Notes: generated from the sequence alone by a model not told the origin. 64,000 nucleotides of DNA from Chryseobacterium sp. StRB126 (GCF_000829375.1 NZ_AP014624.1:4588001-4652000), one strand, 5' to 3'; counted from the stretch's first letter, positions 33,901 through 42,185 are shown. Numbers and translations are program-made.

Positions 33901-34515
33901 ATGACAGGAGAACTTTATTTCATCAAAACCAACCCAAATATTGCCAAAATCAATTTGTACAATAAGCTTTGTCGTGAAGAAGAGAATTTTCAAAAGTTTC
34001 TTCAGCCTGACGGAAAAATCAATCTTGAAATCATCAAGAATAAAGTAAAAGATTCAGTGGAAGAGCTTACCAGAGAAGAGCTTTTAAATATATTTTTATG
34101 GTTCAACAAAGCCTATCCTTCCGATCATGAAGAAATAAAAACTCAACTGTTCATTAATGGCATTGATCTTTTCTACGAAATTCAATCGCCCATACATACT
34201 GAGACCTTCCTACAGATTCTTTCTGAATATGAAAAACTTTCTCAGAAAAATCTTAATTATATTGTCAATGCTCAGAATTTTAACCAATTCCTGGTCTATG
34301 GCATATTCCTTACTGAAATGATCAGCAGAGACCAAGGAAAAGAAAATATCCTTTCGGATTATCTGAAACCGGATAATAAGCCATTATATGAATTGGCTGA
34401 AAATCATTCTGAAATTCAAAGTCTTGATGATAAAAGCAATACAGACCTCCAAAAATATTTCAACGATTTGTATGACCTGACTAAATTTTATAAAGGTTCT
34501 ATTATCCAGTTGTAA
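33901..34515 (+). CDS. uncharacterised helical protein
   Basis: 204 residues, predicted soluble and helical, no signal peptide. Segments include LNLEIIKNKVKDSVEELTREELLNIFLWFNKAYPSDHEE and FNQFLVYGIFLTEMISRDQGKENILSDYL. No recognisable domain or motif. Convergent with the oxidoreductase at 34518 with only 2 bp between stops. Confidence 0.55.
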   Translation: MTGELYFIKTNPNIAKINLYNKLCREEENFQKFLQPDGKINLEIIKNKVKDSVEELTREELLNIFLWFNKAYPSDHEEIKTQLFINGIDLFYEIQSPIHTETFLQILSEYEKLSQKNLNYIVNAQNFNQFLVYGIFLTEMISRDQGKENILSDYLKPDNKPLYELAENHSEIQSLDDKSNTDLQKYFNDLYDLTKFYKGSIIQL

Positions 34516-34517
34516 TG

Positions 34518-35537
34518 TTAAACTTCTTTCAAAAGTTCAGGATTGTTCAGTAAATAATCAAGGGCCTCTTTTACAGCCTGTTCAGGACTTTTAGGAGCAA
34601 AGCCCAATTCGTTTCTTGCTTTGGAAATATCAAAATCCTGTTGCAATCCGGAAAACATGGAGATATCTTTTCTTGTCAGTACCGGAGCTTTTCTGCTCAT
34701 TTTTGCTGTAAATTCCATCAAGGCAGCAATGGTATAAAGAATTCCTTTGGGAACAGCATTTGGGACTTTCAGCTTTAAATCCGGATATAATTTATTCGCC
34801 AAAATTGTTGTATCCGTGATCGTCATACATTTTTCATTCGCTAAAATATAACGTTCACCCGAACGCCCTTTTTGAGCTGCTAAATAACATCCTTCCGCAA
34901 CATCTTTCACATCTACCCAATTCAGGGTAATTTTGGTATCTACAGGAATTTGTTTGTTCAGAATAAGCTTTAATACGCCATAGGAAACATTCAAAGGTAA
35001 AAAAGCTTCACTTCCAATCATTGCTGAAGGCATCACAGAAACAAGTTCTACTCCAAGCTTTGCAGCCAGTTCAAAAGCCAGCCTTTCCCCATCATTTTTG
35101 GAATTATAGTACATATCTCTACGATCAGGATTGTACCCGTTACTTTCCTTTGTAGGTAATTGAGTATAATTGAGAGCTGCAATAGAACTTATGTAGACTA
35201 TTCTTTTCACTCCGGCTTCAGCCGCTGCTTCAATGGTATTGCGAGTTCCTTTGATATTAACATCGTAGATTTCCTTTTTAGGGTCTTTGGCCCATAATTT
35301 AAAGGAAGCTCCCACAGCATAAAAGGTTTCCACTCCCTGAAGAGCGCTTACAAAAGAGGCTTTATCTGTGATATCGGCTTGCATCAGCTCACAGTTCAGT
35401 CCTTCAAAAGGTTTTGCATTATGGATATTCCGTACCGTTGCCCGTACCGGAATTCCCTGTTTGAGTAAAAATCTGACTAAATTATTTCCCAGATGTCCAT
35501 TAGCTCCTGAAACGAGGCTTAGATTATTCTTTGTCAT
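34518..35537 (-). CDS. NAD(P)-dependent epimerase/dehydratase family (extended SDR)
   Basis: 339 residues. N-terminal Rossmann GANGHLGNNLVRFLLKQG (GxxGxxG), VKRIVYISSIAAL and the YxxxK in MYYNSKNDGERLA. Closest in style to dihydroflavonol-4-reductase/3-beta-HSD-like extended SDRs. Reduces or isomerises a keto or sugar substrate that cannot be named. Lies upstream of the Crp/Fnr gene stop, same strand as that gene. Confidence 0.88.
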   Translation of the reverse strand: MTKNNLSLVSGANGHLGNNLVRFLLKQGIPVRATVRNIHNAKPFEGLNCELMQADITDKASFVSALQGVETFYAVGASFKLWAKDPKKEIYDVNIKGTRNTIEAAAEAGVKRIVYISSIAALNYTQLPTKESNGYNPDRRDMYYNSKNDGERLAFELAAKLGVELVSVMPSAMIGSEAFLPLNVSYGVLKLILNKQIPVDTKITLNWVDVKDVAEGCYLAAQKGRSGERYILANEKCMTITDTTILANKLYPDLKLKVPNAVPKGILYTIAALMEFTAKMSRKAPVLTRKDISMFSGLQQDFDISKARNELGFAPKSPEQAVKEALDYLLNNPELLKEV

Positions 35538-35596
35538 TGTATTTATTTTAATACAGCAAAGTTCAGCCTCTTAATTCCAGATCCGCTTGACTTTTG

Positions 35597-36172
35597 TTAG
35601 TTAATTATTTTTCTCCTGATCCTGCTAAGACTTTCCGGTTTCATTCCCAAAAAGGAAGCAATATATTGAATAGGAACATGCTGAACAATTTCCGGATAAT
35701 CCTTTAAAAGCTTAAGATACCGCTCCTCGGCATTTAAAACAGCCAATTCTCTGGAACGGTTTTCATTATAAGCAATAGAGTTTTGAAATACTGAAATACT
35801 AAAATCCTTCATCATCTGACTTTCATTCACCAGATGATCGAGATTTCCTTTGGTAATTCTTAAAAGCTCACACTCTGTAATACATTCCACATTGTGGTCC
35901 GAAATTGTTCTGTTGATAAAATGAGAATAAGAAGTAAAAAATCCAGGTGGGCAGTTGATATGTGTAGTCACTTCATTTCCATTCTGATCCATATAAAATA
36001 ATCTGAGATATCCCGAAACAATATAATAAAGGTAATTGGGAACCTTACCAGATTCTTCTATTATGGTATTCTTTGAAAAAAATACAGGCTCAAAATACTG
36101 TTTAATCATTTCAATTTCTTTTGGTGAGAAATTATATTCAGAACGGATGTATTGTAAAAGCTTGTCGTGCAT
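35597..36172 (-). CDS. Crp/Fnr-family transcriptional regulator
   Basis: 191 residues from MHDKLLQYIRSEY. N-terminal cyclic-nucleotide-binding-like domain (FSKNTIIEESGKVPNYLYYIVSGYLRLFYMDQNGNEVTTHINCPPGFFTSY) and a short C-terminal HTH (VPIQYIASFLGMKPESLSRIRRKI). The cAMP-phosphate cassette is absent, as in most Bacteroidota relatives. Start 36172 is preferred over an ATG at 36277 because an exact -7 box lies at 36199-36206. The signal and targets are unknown; the adjacent oxidoreductase is a candidate. Confidence 0.85.
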   Translation of the reverse strand: MHDKLLQYIRSEYNFSPKEIEMIKQYFEPVFFSKNTIIEESGKVPNYLYYIVSGYLRLFYMDQNGNEVTTHINCPPGFFTSYSHFINRTISDHNVECITECELLRITKGNLDHLVNESQMMKDFSISVFQNSIAYNENRSRELAVLNAEERYLKLLKDYPEIVQHVPIQYIASFLGMKPESLSRIRRKIIN

Positions 36173-36198
36173 TGAAGTTGATCTTTTTATCTTGGATA

Positions 36199-36206
36199 CA
36201 AAAATA
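36199..36206 (-). promoter_or_regulatory. -7 promoter box of the Crp/Fnr gene
   Basis: TATTTTTG on the reverse strand, 26 nt upstream of the start at 36172; decides the start choice. Confidence 0.55.
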
Positions 36207-36303
36207 GCCAAAAGAATGGTCAGATATTTTTTATTAAAAAAGATTTTTAACCAACCTATGTAATATTCTCCGCTCAATAACTGTCTAGTATTAAAAGCTA
36301 AAT

Positions 36304-38676
36304 ATGAACCGGAAAATTATTCTTCTTTTAAGTCTTACTGCTTCTTCATTCTTTTTTTCACAAAGTGTGGAAGGAATTATTACAGACAAAGAAAATAAAC
36401 CTGCAGTGGAAACTGAAGTACTCATCACAAAAAACAATGCTAAATTTTCTGCCATTACAGACGAAAAGGGATTGTTCAAAATTCCTTTAAAAGAGAATGG
36501 AGATTATTTGCTTGAAATTATAAAAGACGGGGTAAAAACCAATAGTGAGAATATTACGGTAAAAGGAAATGCAAGAAAGGATATTCAGATTAAGGATGTG
36601 CCTGTTATACAAAAAGTAGAAGGGGTAACTATTACCGCAAAGAAAAAATTATTCGAGAGAAAAGTAGACCGTTTGGTCTTCAATGTAGAGAATTCTGTAG
36701 CCTCTCAGGGAATTGATGCTATAGAAGCTCTGGCCAAAACACCGATGGTAAAAACCAGCGATGAAGCGATAAGTATTGCCGGTAAAAGCAATGTAGCTGT
36801 TATGATTAATGATAGACTATTGAATCTGAATGGGCAGGAACTTATCAATTATCTGAAAACACTCCGTTCCGATGATATTCTTAAAATAGAAGTGATTACC
36901 ACACCTCCAGCCAAATATGATGCGGAAGGAAAAAGTGGGTTAATCAATATCATTCTTAAGAAAAATACCAATCTGGGCTGGAACGGCTCTATTCAGACTT
37001 CTGGAAACTATTTTTGGGGAAAACCTACTGTTTCTTCCCGAGGAGGAGCTACCTTTAATTATCAGGGAGAAAAGCTATCGCTAAGTACCAATTTATCAGC
37101 AGGAGATAATTACTGGCAGTATAATGTTTACAATAACATGTCCGGCATTTCAAATAATAATTATTGGAACAAAGATGGCGAGAATCTTAATAATTATAAA
37201 TACAAAAGTGGAAATCTAAAAGCCGAATATAAGATCAATGATAAGAACCTTTTCGGAATCAACTATAATTATTCACACAGTAATCCATGGGAAACAGGTG
37301 AAAGTGAATCCGTAAGGTTCAATGGAAAAGACTTAATCAATATTTCTTCTAATTTCAGTAATAGAAACAGCCGTACCGTTCATAATGCCACGGCATTTTA
37401 TGAAGCCAAAATAGACAGTGCCGGAGGTAAGTTTAACGTAACAGCCAACGTAATGCTTAACAATTCCAATGCGAGAAATTTCTCCAATACCATTACTCCG
37501 GAATTAATTAATACAATGGCCAATCCTATCAGTAAATATAGGATTTATTCAGGACAGGCTGATCTGGAAAAAACATTCGGTAAAATAAAAACGGAATCCG
37601 GTTTAAAGTATACGAAGATCAAAAATGATTCTGAATTTAATTTTTTTGATATTAAAAATGGCTTGTACGAGCTTAACAGCGGAAAAACCAATACATTCTT
37701 TTATAACGAAGAAAACTATGCTGCTTACTTTTCTACCAATTTTAAGATCAATGAAAAATGGGATGCAAAAGCCGGGCTTCGTTATGAATACACAACGTTG
37801 GAAGGTATTTCCATGAACGATAATTCCTCTGCAAGGATTAAGTATGGTAAATTTTTCCCAACAGCGTATTTAAGCTACAAGCCTAATGAGAACAATTCAT
37901 TTTCATTAAGTTATTCCCGTAGAATTTCCCGTCCCTATTTCGGAAACCTGAATCCGTTTAAATATTTTACTTCCAATTTTGAGTACACTACCGGAAATCC
38001 TTATCTGTTACCATCATTTTCGGATAATTTTGAGTTCGGATATGTTTTGAATAACAATCTCAACATTACTCTTTATCACAGTTATAACAAAGACAGCTGG
38101 GACAGGATTCAAATGATTGATGAAAATTACAGATACACCATCGCCAAGAATTTTTATAATGAAAACCAAACCGGAGTTAACATTAGTTATAATTACAATA
38201 AACTTAAATGGCTGGAATCTAACATCTTTGTGAACGGTTACTATACCAAAGCAAAATCTTATGATCCTTCCATTCTGCCTGTTCCGCCGGGATACAGCGC
38301 CAATGTGAATATCGACAACAGTTTCTTTCTCAATAAAGAAAAAACAGTGACTGTCTTATTAGGATTGTGGGGAAGTCTTCCCAACAGAGACGGAAATACC
38401 TATTACTATACTAATGCTTCATTATATACAGGGCTGAAATTAGCTCTGATGGATAAAAAACTTCTTGTTAACCTTTATTTAAATGATATTCTGAATACCA
38501 ACCGAGAAAAAGGAATGGAATATTATCCGGACTATAATATAGATTATCAGTATAAGGGAATTACAAGAAATGTTCACCTTTCCCTTACTTACAAATTTGG
38601 AAATAATAATGTGAAAGGTGCTACCAAGCAGGTGAAGTTTGAAGAATCTAACAGAGCCGGTGCAAATAACAATTAA
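36304..38676 (+). CDS. outer-membrane beta-barrel protein with carboxypeptidase-regulatory-like domain
   Basis: 790 residues. Signal peptide (MNRKIILLLSLTASSFFFSQ), CarboxypepD_reg-like beta-sandwich (VEGIITDKENKPAVETEVLITKNNAKFSAITDEKGLFKIPL), a plug-like region (RLVFNVENSVASQGIDAIEALAKTPMV...DILKIEVITTPPAKYDAEGKSGLINIILKK) and a C-terminal 22-strand-like barrel. This layout is the OMP_b-brl_3/TonB-receptor-like family common in Flavobacteria. No TonB box or SusD partner is evident, so the substrate is unknown. Divergent from the Crp/Fnr gene. Confidence 0.88.
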   Translation: MNRKIILLLSLTASSFFFSQSVEGIITDKENKPAVETEVLITKNNAKFSAITDEKGLFKIPLKENGDYLLEIIKDGVKTNSENITVKGNARKDIQIKDVPVIQKVEGVTITAKKKLFERKVDRLVFNVENSVASQGIDAIEALAKTPMVKTSDEAISIAGKSNVAVMINDRLLNLNGQELINYLKTLRSDDILKIEVITTPPAKYDAEGKSGLINIILKKNTNLGWNGSIQTSGNYFWGKPTVSSRGGATFNYQGEKLSLSTNLSAGDNYWQYNVYNNMSGISNNNYWNKDGENLNNYKYKSGNLKAEYKINDKNLFGINYNYSHSNPWETGESESVRFNGKDLINISSNFSNRNSRTVHNATAFYEAKIDSAGGKFNVTANVMLNNSNARNFSNTITPELINTMANPISKYRIYSGQADLEKTFGKIKTESGLKYTKIKNDSEFNFFDIKNGLYELNSGKTNTFFYNEENYAAYFSTNFKINEKWDAKAGLRYEYTTLEGISMNDNSSARIKYGKFFPTAYLSYKPNENNSFSLSYSRRISRPYFGNLNPFKYFTSNFEYTTGNPYLLPSFSDNFEFGYVLNNNLNITLYHSYNKDSWDRIQMIDENYRYTIAKNFYNENQTGVNISYNYNKLKWLESNIFVNGYYTKAKSYDPSILPVPPGYSANVNIDNSFFLNKEKTVTVLLGLWGSLPNRDGNTYYYTNASLYTGLKLALMDKKLLVNLYLNDILNTNREKGMEYYPDYNIDYQYKGITRNVHLSLTYKFGNNNVKGATKQVKFEESNRAGANNN

Positions 38677-38781
38677 TTTCCCACCCATAATGACCTTATA
38701 AAAACAAAAAACAGGATAAAAACAATAACCCGGCCGGCAGCTTCTTTCGATAATAGTCTGTCGGCTTTTTTATAAGAGCCT

Positions 38782-38915
38782 GTCTTAAAAGTCTACTGAC
38801 GCAGCTCAGTAATATAGTGACGAGTATTATTATTTTTAGAAATTCTTCGCTGCTCTCAGAAATCGAAGATTCGAAGTAGTTGATGACAAAAGTCGTTTTT
38901 TTAAACTTTTAAGAC
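38782..38915. repeat. 134-bp MITE-like element with 11-bp terminal inverted repeats
   Basis: GTCTTAAAAGT at 38782-38792 and its exact complement ACTTTTAAGAC at 38905-38915 bound a non-coding segment with internal dyads (TTCTTCGCTGCTCTCAGAA, AATCGAAGATTCGAA). The right arm overlaps the stop codon of the membrane-protein gene ending at 38909. This accounts for most of the 232-bp gap after the barrel gene. Confidence 0.55.
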
Positions 38916-39280
38916 CTATTATTTTTTACAGCAGAAAATGATCTGATCTTAAAAAAATAATAGAATATTCCTCCAACAAAATAGGCCAATACATCAAAAA
39001 TATCTCCTGTAAATAACGGAGATAATTGAGGACAAAGAACTTCAAACAGGAAAGACAGATATAGAACGGAAGTAAGAACAAATTTAAAATCAGGTTTCCA
39101 TCGAAATCCTAACAGGGAATTCATGATGTATTCTATCAGATAACAATACATCGGAATGGTAATAAAATCTGTAAAATGATTATTGATGACAGGAATAAAA
39201 ATACCATTCTTTCTCAGCAGGATAATAACTAACCAAGCGGCTAACCCTGCCAAAAACCAATAAGAAATCTTGTTTTTCAT
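38909..39280 (-). CDS. small integral membrane protein, remotely VanZ-like
   Basis: 123 residues with four hydrophobic segments (about 6-24, 36-56, 66-84, 92-112). The motif TGDIFDVLAYFVGGIFYYF near the end recalls the last helix of VanZ-like proteins, but the match is weak. Its last two codons and stop lie in the right arm of the MITE-like element. It begins within the stop of the upstream 46-residue gene (TAATG), so the two are coupled. Confidence 0.6.
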   Translation of the reverse strand: MKNKISYWFLAGLAAWLVIILLRKNGIFIPVINNHFTDFITIPMYCYLIEYIMNSLLGFRWKPDFKFVLTSVLYLSFLFEVLCPQLSPLFTGDIFDVLAYFVGGIFYYFFKIRSFSAVKNNRS

Positions 39281-39420
39281 TACATATGCAGCACTGCCAT
39301 AATAAACCCAATGATGATCTGCAGTACTTTTGCCATGATATCCTGAATATCGGGTTCATTTTTCTCTTCACTCTTTCCTGTAGCCTCGTAATCAAACTTT
39401 TGTTTCCCTTCCATTGTCAT
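39280..39420 (-). CDS. 46-residue single-TM protein
   Basis: A short gene read directly from the sequence: starts MTMEGKQKFDYEATGKSEEK (a second ATG two codons later is possible), then an acidic stretch and a hydrophobic helix (VLQIIIGFIMAVLHM). Its stop overlaps the ATG of the next membrane-protein gene as TAATG. A -7 box (TATATTTG, 39435-39442) lies 14 nt upstream and a 24-bp palindrome directly behind it. Too short for family assignment, but promoter, coupling and amphipathic layout make it credible. Confidence 0.65.
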   Translation of the reverse strand: MTMEGKQKFDYEATGKSEEKNEPDIQDIMAKVLQIIIGFIMAVLHM

Positions 39421-39434
39421 AAGATTTGATATTG

Positions 39435-39442
39435 CAAATATA
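39435..39442 (-). promoter_or_regulatory. -7 promoter box of the small membrane-protein pair
   Basis: TATATTTG on the reverse strand, exact TAnnTTTG match, 14 nt upstream of the start at 39420. Confidence 0.6.
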
Positions 39443-39445
39443 TTC

Positions 39446-39469
39446 AAATTAGAACAATTGTTCTAATTT
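39446..39469. promoter_or_regulatory. 24-bp perfect palindrome, probable TetR operator
   Basis: Two 12-bp arms (AAATTAGAACAA and its complement) with no mismatch and no spacer. Lies in the divergent region between the small membrane-protein pair and the TetR gene, immediately upstream of the -7 box at 39435 and 35 bp upstream of that at 39505, so one bound dimer or pair of dimers could control both directions. Confidence 0.75.
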
Positions 39470-39504
39470 TAAAAATATGATTTATTCCCGCTCTTAATTA
39501 TTCT

Positions 39505-39512
39505 TATCTTTG
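39505..39512 (+). promoter_or_regulatory. -7 promoter box of the TetR gene at 39517
   Basis: TATCTTTG, exact TAnnTTTG match ending only 4 bp before the ATG, so the transcript would be leaderless or nearly so. Confidence 0.6.
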
Positions 39513-39516
39513 AAGA

Positions 39517-40137
39517 ATGAGCACAAAGGAAAAAATTCTGGCTAAAGCACTGGAGCTCTTTAATGAAAAGGGCTATAACAATATTACCACAAGGCATATT
39601 GCAGCTGAACTTTCTATCAGTCCCGGAAATCTCCATTACCATTTCAAGCACTCTGAAGATATTATTAAGATCCTTTTTGCAGAGCTCACCCTAAAAATGG
39701 ATGAATTGCTGAATACAATGAAGGCAAAAGAAAACAAAACACTGGAAGATCTTTATACCTTTACTTTTTCTACCTGCGAAATCTTCTATCATTACCGGTT
39801 TATCTTTGTTAATCTTGTAGATGTTTTAAAAAAAATTCCTGAGATTGAAACGAAGTATGAAGGAATTAATGTCAGCCGAAGAGAAGAATTCCAATTGATT
39901 TTCTCAGACCTTCAAAAGAATAATATTTTTAAAAAGAATATTCCTGATTTTATTATCAACAGCCTTACTGAACAGATTTTCATCATTGCAGATAATTGGC
40001 TCAGCCACAACAGGCTAATCTCTAAACTGAATAAAAAAGAGGCTATTCAGTCTTATACTCTCCTGTTGATGAACCTCTTCTACCCTTTACTCAATAAAGA
40101 GCCGCAAAAGATTTATGAACAACAATACATTTTATAA
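39517..40137 (+). CDS. TetR-family transcriptional regulator
   Basis: 206 residues. N-terminal HTH (ILAKALELFNEKGYNNITTRHIAAELSISPGNLHYHFKHSEDIIKIL) and an all-helical C-terminal domain (TetR_C-like, DUF6617-type in Flavobacteria by memory). The 24-bp palindrome upstream is the likely operator shared with the divergent small membrane-protein pair. Its end overlaps the start of the acetyltransferase gene by 23 bp. Confidence 0.88.
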   Translation: MSTKEKILAKALELFNEKGYNNITTRHIAAELSISPGNLHYHFKHSEDIIKILFAELTLKMDELLNTMKAKENKTLEDLYTFTFSTCEIFYHYRFIFVNLVDVLKKIPEIETKYEGINVSRREEFQLIFSDLQKNNIFKKNIPDFIINSLTEQIFIIADNWLSHNRLISKLNKKEAIQSYTLLLMNLFYPLLNKEPQKIYEQQYIL

Positions 40138-40595
40138 TCCAATCATTATCAGAAAAGGAAACATGCAGGATCTTCCAGAAATGCTTCTCCTTTTTCAGGA
40201 TACCATTACAACGACTTGCAAAGAAGATTACAATACAAATCAACTTGAAGCCTGGAAATCCGGTGCTGAAAATAAAGAAAGATGGCTGAAGGTGATGAAA
40301 GAACAGTATATTTTAATTGCCGAGTCTGAAAATAAAATTGTTGGTTTCTGTACCCTTGCCCAAGGAAATTATATTGATCTGTTGTTTGTTCACAAAGATT
40401 ATCAACATCAGGGAATTGCATCCAAGCTTTACGAGCTCATTGAAAAAGAAGCCTTAGATCAAAACCAAAAGATCTTAACTGCTGATGTCAGCAAAACCTT
40501 TTTTTGAAAGGATGAATTTCAAGGCCATCCAAGAACAAATAGTGAATGTAAAAGGGACCGATCTCATCAATTATAAGATGGAAAAACGCTTGTAA
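40115..40595 (+). pseudogene. GNAT-family acetyltransferase, frameshifted in a T7 tract
   Basis: The opening frame gives 130 residues with a GNAT core (IIIRKGNMQDLPEMLLLFQDTI, IDLLFVHKDYQHQGIASKLYELIEKEA with the acetyl-CoA loop QHQGIA) and stops right after SKTFF. If the T7 run at 40499-40505 had six bases, the frame would continue ERMNFKAIQEQIVNVKGTDL and end INYKMEKRL at 40595, exactly the missing final beta strands. So a one-base insertion truncates it. Phase variation, decay or sequence error cannot be told apart here. Confidence 0.8.
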
Positions 40596-40689
40596 CATGA
40601 TAAAAAACATATAAAGTCAATTTAACAGATTGTGGCACAGAATTAGCTTAGAAAATGGCAAGTAAAATTGTTTTGAACCATTATTTTAG

Positions 40690-40769
40690 ACCATTAAGAT
40701 ACGTAAATGGTTAAGTTTTTTCTAAAAAAACAAATCTTGTTATAATCATTTACACTACATCTTAATGGT
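40690..40769. repeat. inverted-repeat element upstream of the tyrS leader
   Basis: ACCATTAAGAT at 40690-40700 and its exact complement ATCTTAATGGT at 40759-40769, with internal TTAAG/AAATGG copies. Non-coding; resembles dispersed repeats of the genus. Ends about 30 bp before the leader promoter. Confidence 0.5.
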
Positions 40770-40776
40770 TTAAATA

Positions 40777-40808
40777 TTGGAACTTCAGGAAAGACCCTGC
40801 TATCTTTA
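40777..40808 (+). promoter_or_regulatory. promoter of the tyrS leader
   Basis: TTG at 40777-40779 (-33 element) and TATCTTTA at 40801-40808, one base off TAnnTTTG, spaced 21 bp. Transcription would start a few bases before the leader-peptide ATG at 40817. Confidence 0.5.
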
Positions 40809-40816
40809 CAATATCA

Positions 40817-40912
40817 ATGAAACACTTAAACAGCATATTGCGTCTTCCATTCTTCAGTGAATATTATACTCCGAATTATTGTTCGGGAAAACTTTCTATA
40901 TCTGTATTCTAA
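40817..40912 (+). CDS. tyrosine-rich leader peptide of tyrS
   Basis: A 31-codon frame (MKHLNSILRLPFFSEYYTPN, then YCSGKLSISVF). Tyr codons at residues 16, 17 and 21, three within six. The run sits directly in front of and inside hairpin 1:2 of the attenuator, so a ribosome pausing there for lack of Tyr-tRNA would hold that hairpin open. The peptide itself probably has no function beyond translation. Confidence 0.75.
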   Translation: MKHLNSILRLPFFSEYYTPNYCSGKLSISVF

Positions 40913-40966
40913 AATAAATAATCTACTTAATATATAGAGCCCGGACAGCATTGTTCGGGCTTTTTT
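40871..40966 (+). promoter_or_regulatory. transcription attenuator of tyrS
   Basis: Four segments as in classical attenuators. 1: CCGAA (40871-40875) inside the leader codons. 2: TGTTCGGG (40880-40887). 3: CCCGGACA (40940-40947). 4: TGTTCGGG (40952-40959). 1:2 and 3:4 can form together, and 3:4 (extended AGCCCGGACA/TGTTCGGGCT) is followed by six T as a terminator. 2:3 pairs with the same strength as 3:4 and excludes both, so stalling at the Tyr codons would favour read-through into tyrS. Confidence 0.8.
40938..40966 (+). terminator. attenuator terminator before tyrS
   Basis: Ten-bp stem AGCCCGGACA/TGTTCGGGCT with loop GCAT and six T, ending 19 bp before the tyrS ATG. Confidence 0.85.
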
Positions 40967-40985
40967 CATTTAAAACTATTACAAC

Positions 40986-42185
40986 ATGATTGATACATTA
41001 CAAGAAAATGTCTCTATAATCCTTCCGGAAAACGGACTGGAAGAGAAATTAAAACAAGCTAAAGAAGAAAACAGAAAACTTTCTATTAAACTAGGTTTTG
41101 ACCCTACTGCTCCCGATTTACATCTGGGGCATGCTGTTGTGCTAAAAAAGCTGAAACAATTTCAGGATCAGGGCCATCAGATTATTATTGTGGTGGGAAG
41201 CTTTACTGCAAGAATCGGTGATCCTACCGGAAAAAATAAGGCAAGGAAACCTTTAAGCGCTGAAGATGTTCAGCATAATGCACAAACCTACATCAATCAG
41301 CTTTCAAAGATTATTGATGTTGAAAAAACGAAAATTGTTTTCAATTCCGAATGGCTAGATGCATTGAATTTTTCGGAAGTTATTCAACTGTTATCAAAAG
41401 TTACCGTTGCTCAGCTGATGCACAGAAATGATTTTAACAAACGATTTACAGAGAATACACCAATTGCCATGCATGAGCTTGTATACCCTATTCTACAAGG
41501 TTTTGATTCTGTAAAAATTGAATGTGATATCGAAATGGGTGGCACCGATCAGCTTTTCAACTGTACGATGGGAAGACAGCTACAGGAAGTTCATCAGATG
41601 CCTGCCCAAACCGTGATGTGTATGCCACTTTTGAAAGGTCTTGACGGAAAGGAAAAAATGAGTAAATCATTAAACAACATCATCGGACTGACGGATGAAC
41701 CGAATGAAATGTTTGGAAAAACAATGTCTATTCCGGATGCTTTAATTGAAGAATTTATTGATCTTACCACAGATTTTTCAATAGAAGAAAAGTCCGGCTT
41801 AAAAGCAAAAATTGAAAATGGGGAAAACCCGATGAACATTAAAAAACTGGTTGCCAAAAATATGATCAGTCAGTACCATGATGATGAAGCTGCTGAAAAT
41901 GCAGAACTTTTCTTCAATAACCAGTTTCAGAATAAGAATTTTGATGAGAAAAGTTTTGAACCTGTTTTCATCGATTCTTTGAAGCATGATCAACATAAAA
42001 CAACTCTTCTTGAACTTTGTCATCAACTAAAAAATGACCTCAGCAAATCTGCGGTTAAAAGGCTTATTGAAAGTGGTGGTGTTCAAATTAATTCTATTAA
42101 AATTCTAAATCCAGATCAGGAAATAGAGCTCGTAAAAGAAATCAAAATAAAGATTGGTAAAAGAAACTTTTTTGAACTGGTTTAA
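40986..42185 (+). CDS. tyrS: tyrosyl-tRNA synthetase (TyrZ-like type)
   Basis: 399 residues. Charges tRNA-Tyr. Class I signatures HLGHAVVLKKLK (about 45-56) and KMSKS in GKEKMSKSLNNIIGL (about 222), then an anticodon-binding region and a C-terminal S4 RNA-binding domain (AVKRLIESGGVQINSIKI). The HLGHAVV form and length fit the TyrZ-like branch rather than the longer TyrRS, so a second synthetase may exist elsewhere in the genome. Preceded by a Tyr-rich leader and terminator; synthesis is probably induced by tyrosine or Tyr-tRNA shortage. Confidence 0.93.
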   Translation: MIDTLQENVSIILPENGLEEKLKQAKEENRKLSIKLGFDPTAPDLHLGHAVVLKKLKQFQDQGHQIIIVVGSFTARIGDPTGKNKARKPLSAEDVQHNAQTYINQLSKIIDVEKTKIVFNSEWLDALNFSEVIQLLSKVTVAQLMHRNDFNKRFTENTPIAMHELVYPILQGFDSVKIECDIEMGGTDQLFNCTMGRQLQEVHQMPAQTVMCMPLLKGLDGKEKMSKSLNNIIGLTDEPNEMFGKTMSIPDALIEEFIDLTTDFSIEEKSGLKAKIENGENPMNIKKLVAKNMISQYHDDEAAENAELFFNNQFQNKNFDEKSFEPVFIDSLKHDQHKTTLLELCHQLKNDLSKSAVKRLIESGGVQINSIKILNPDQEIELVKEIKIKIGKRNFFELV

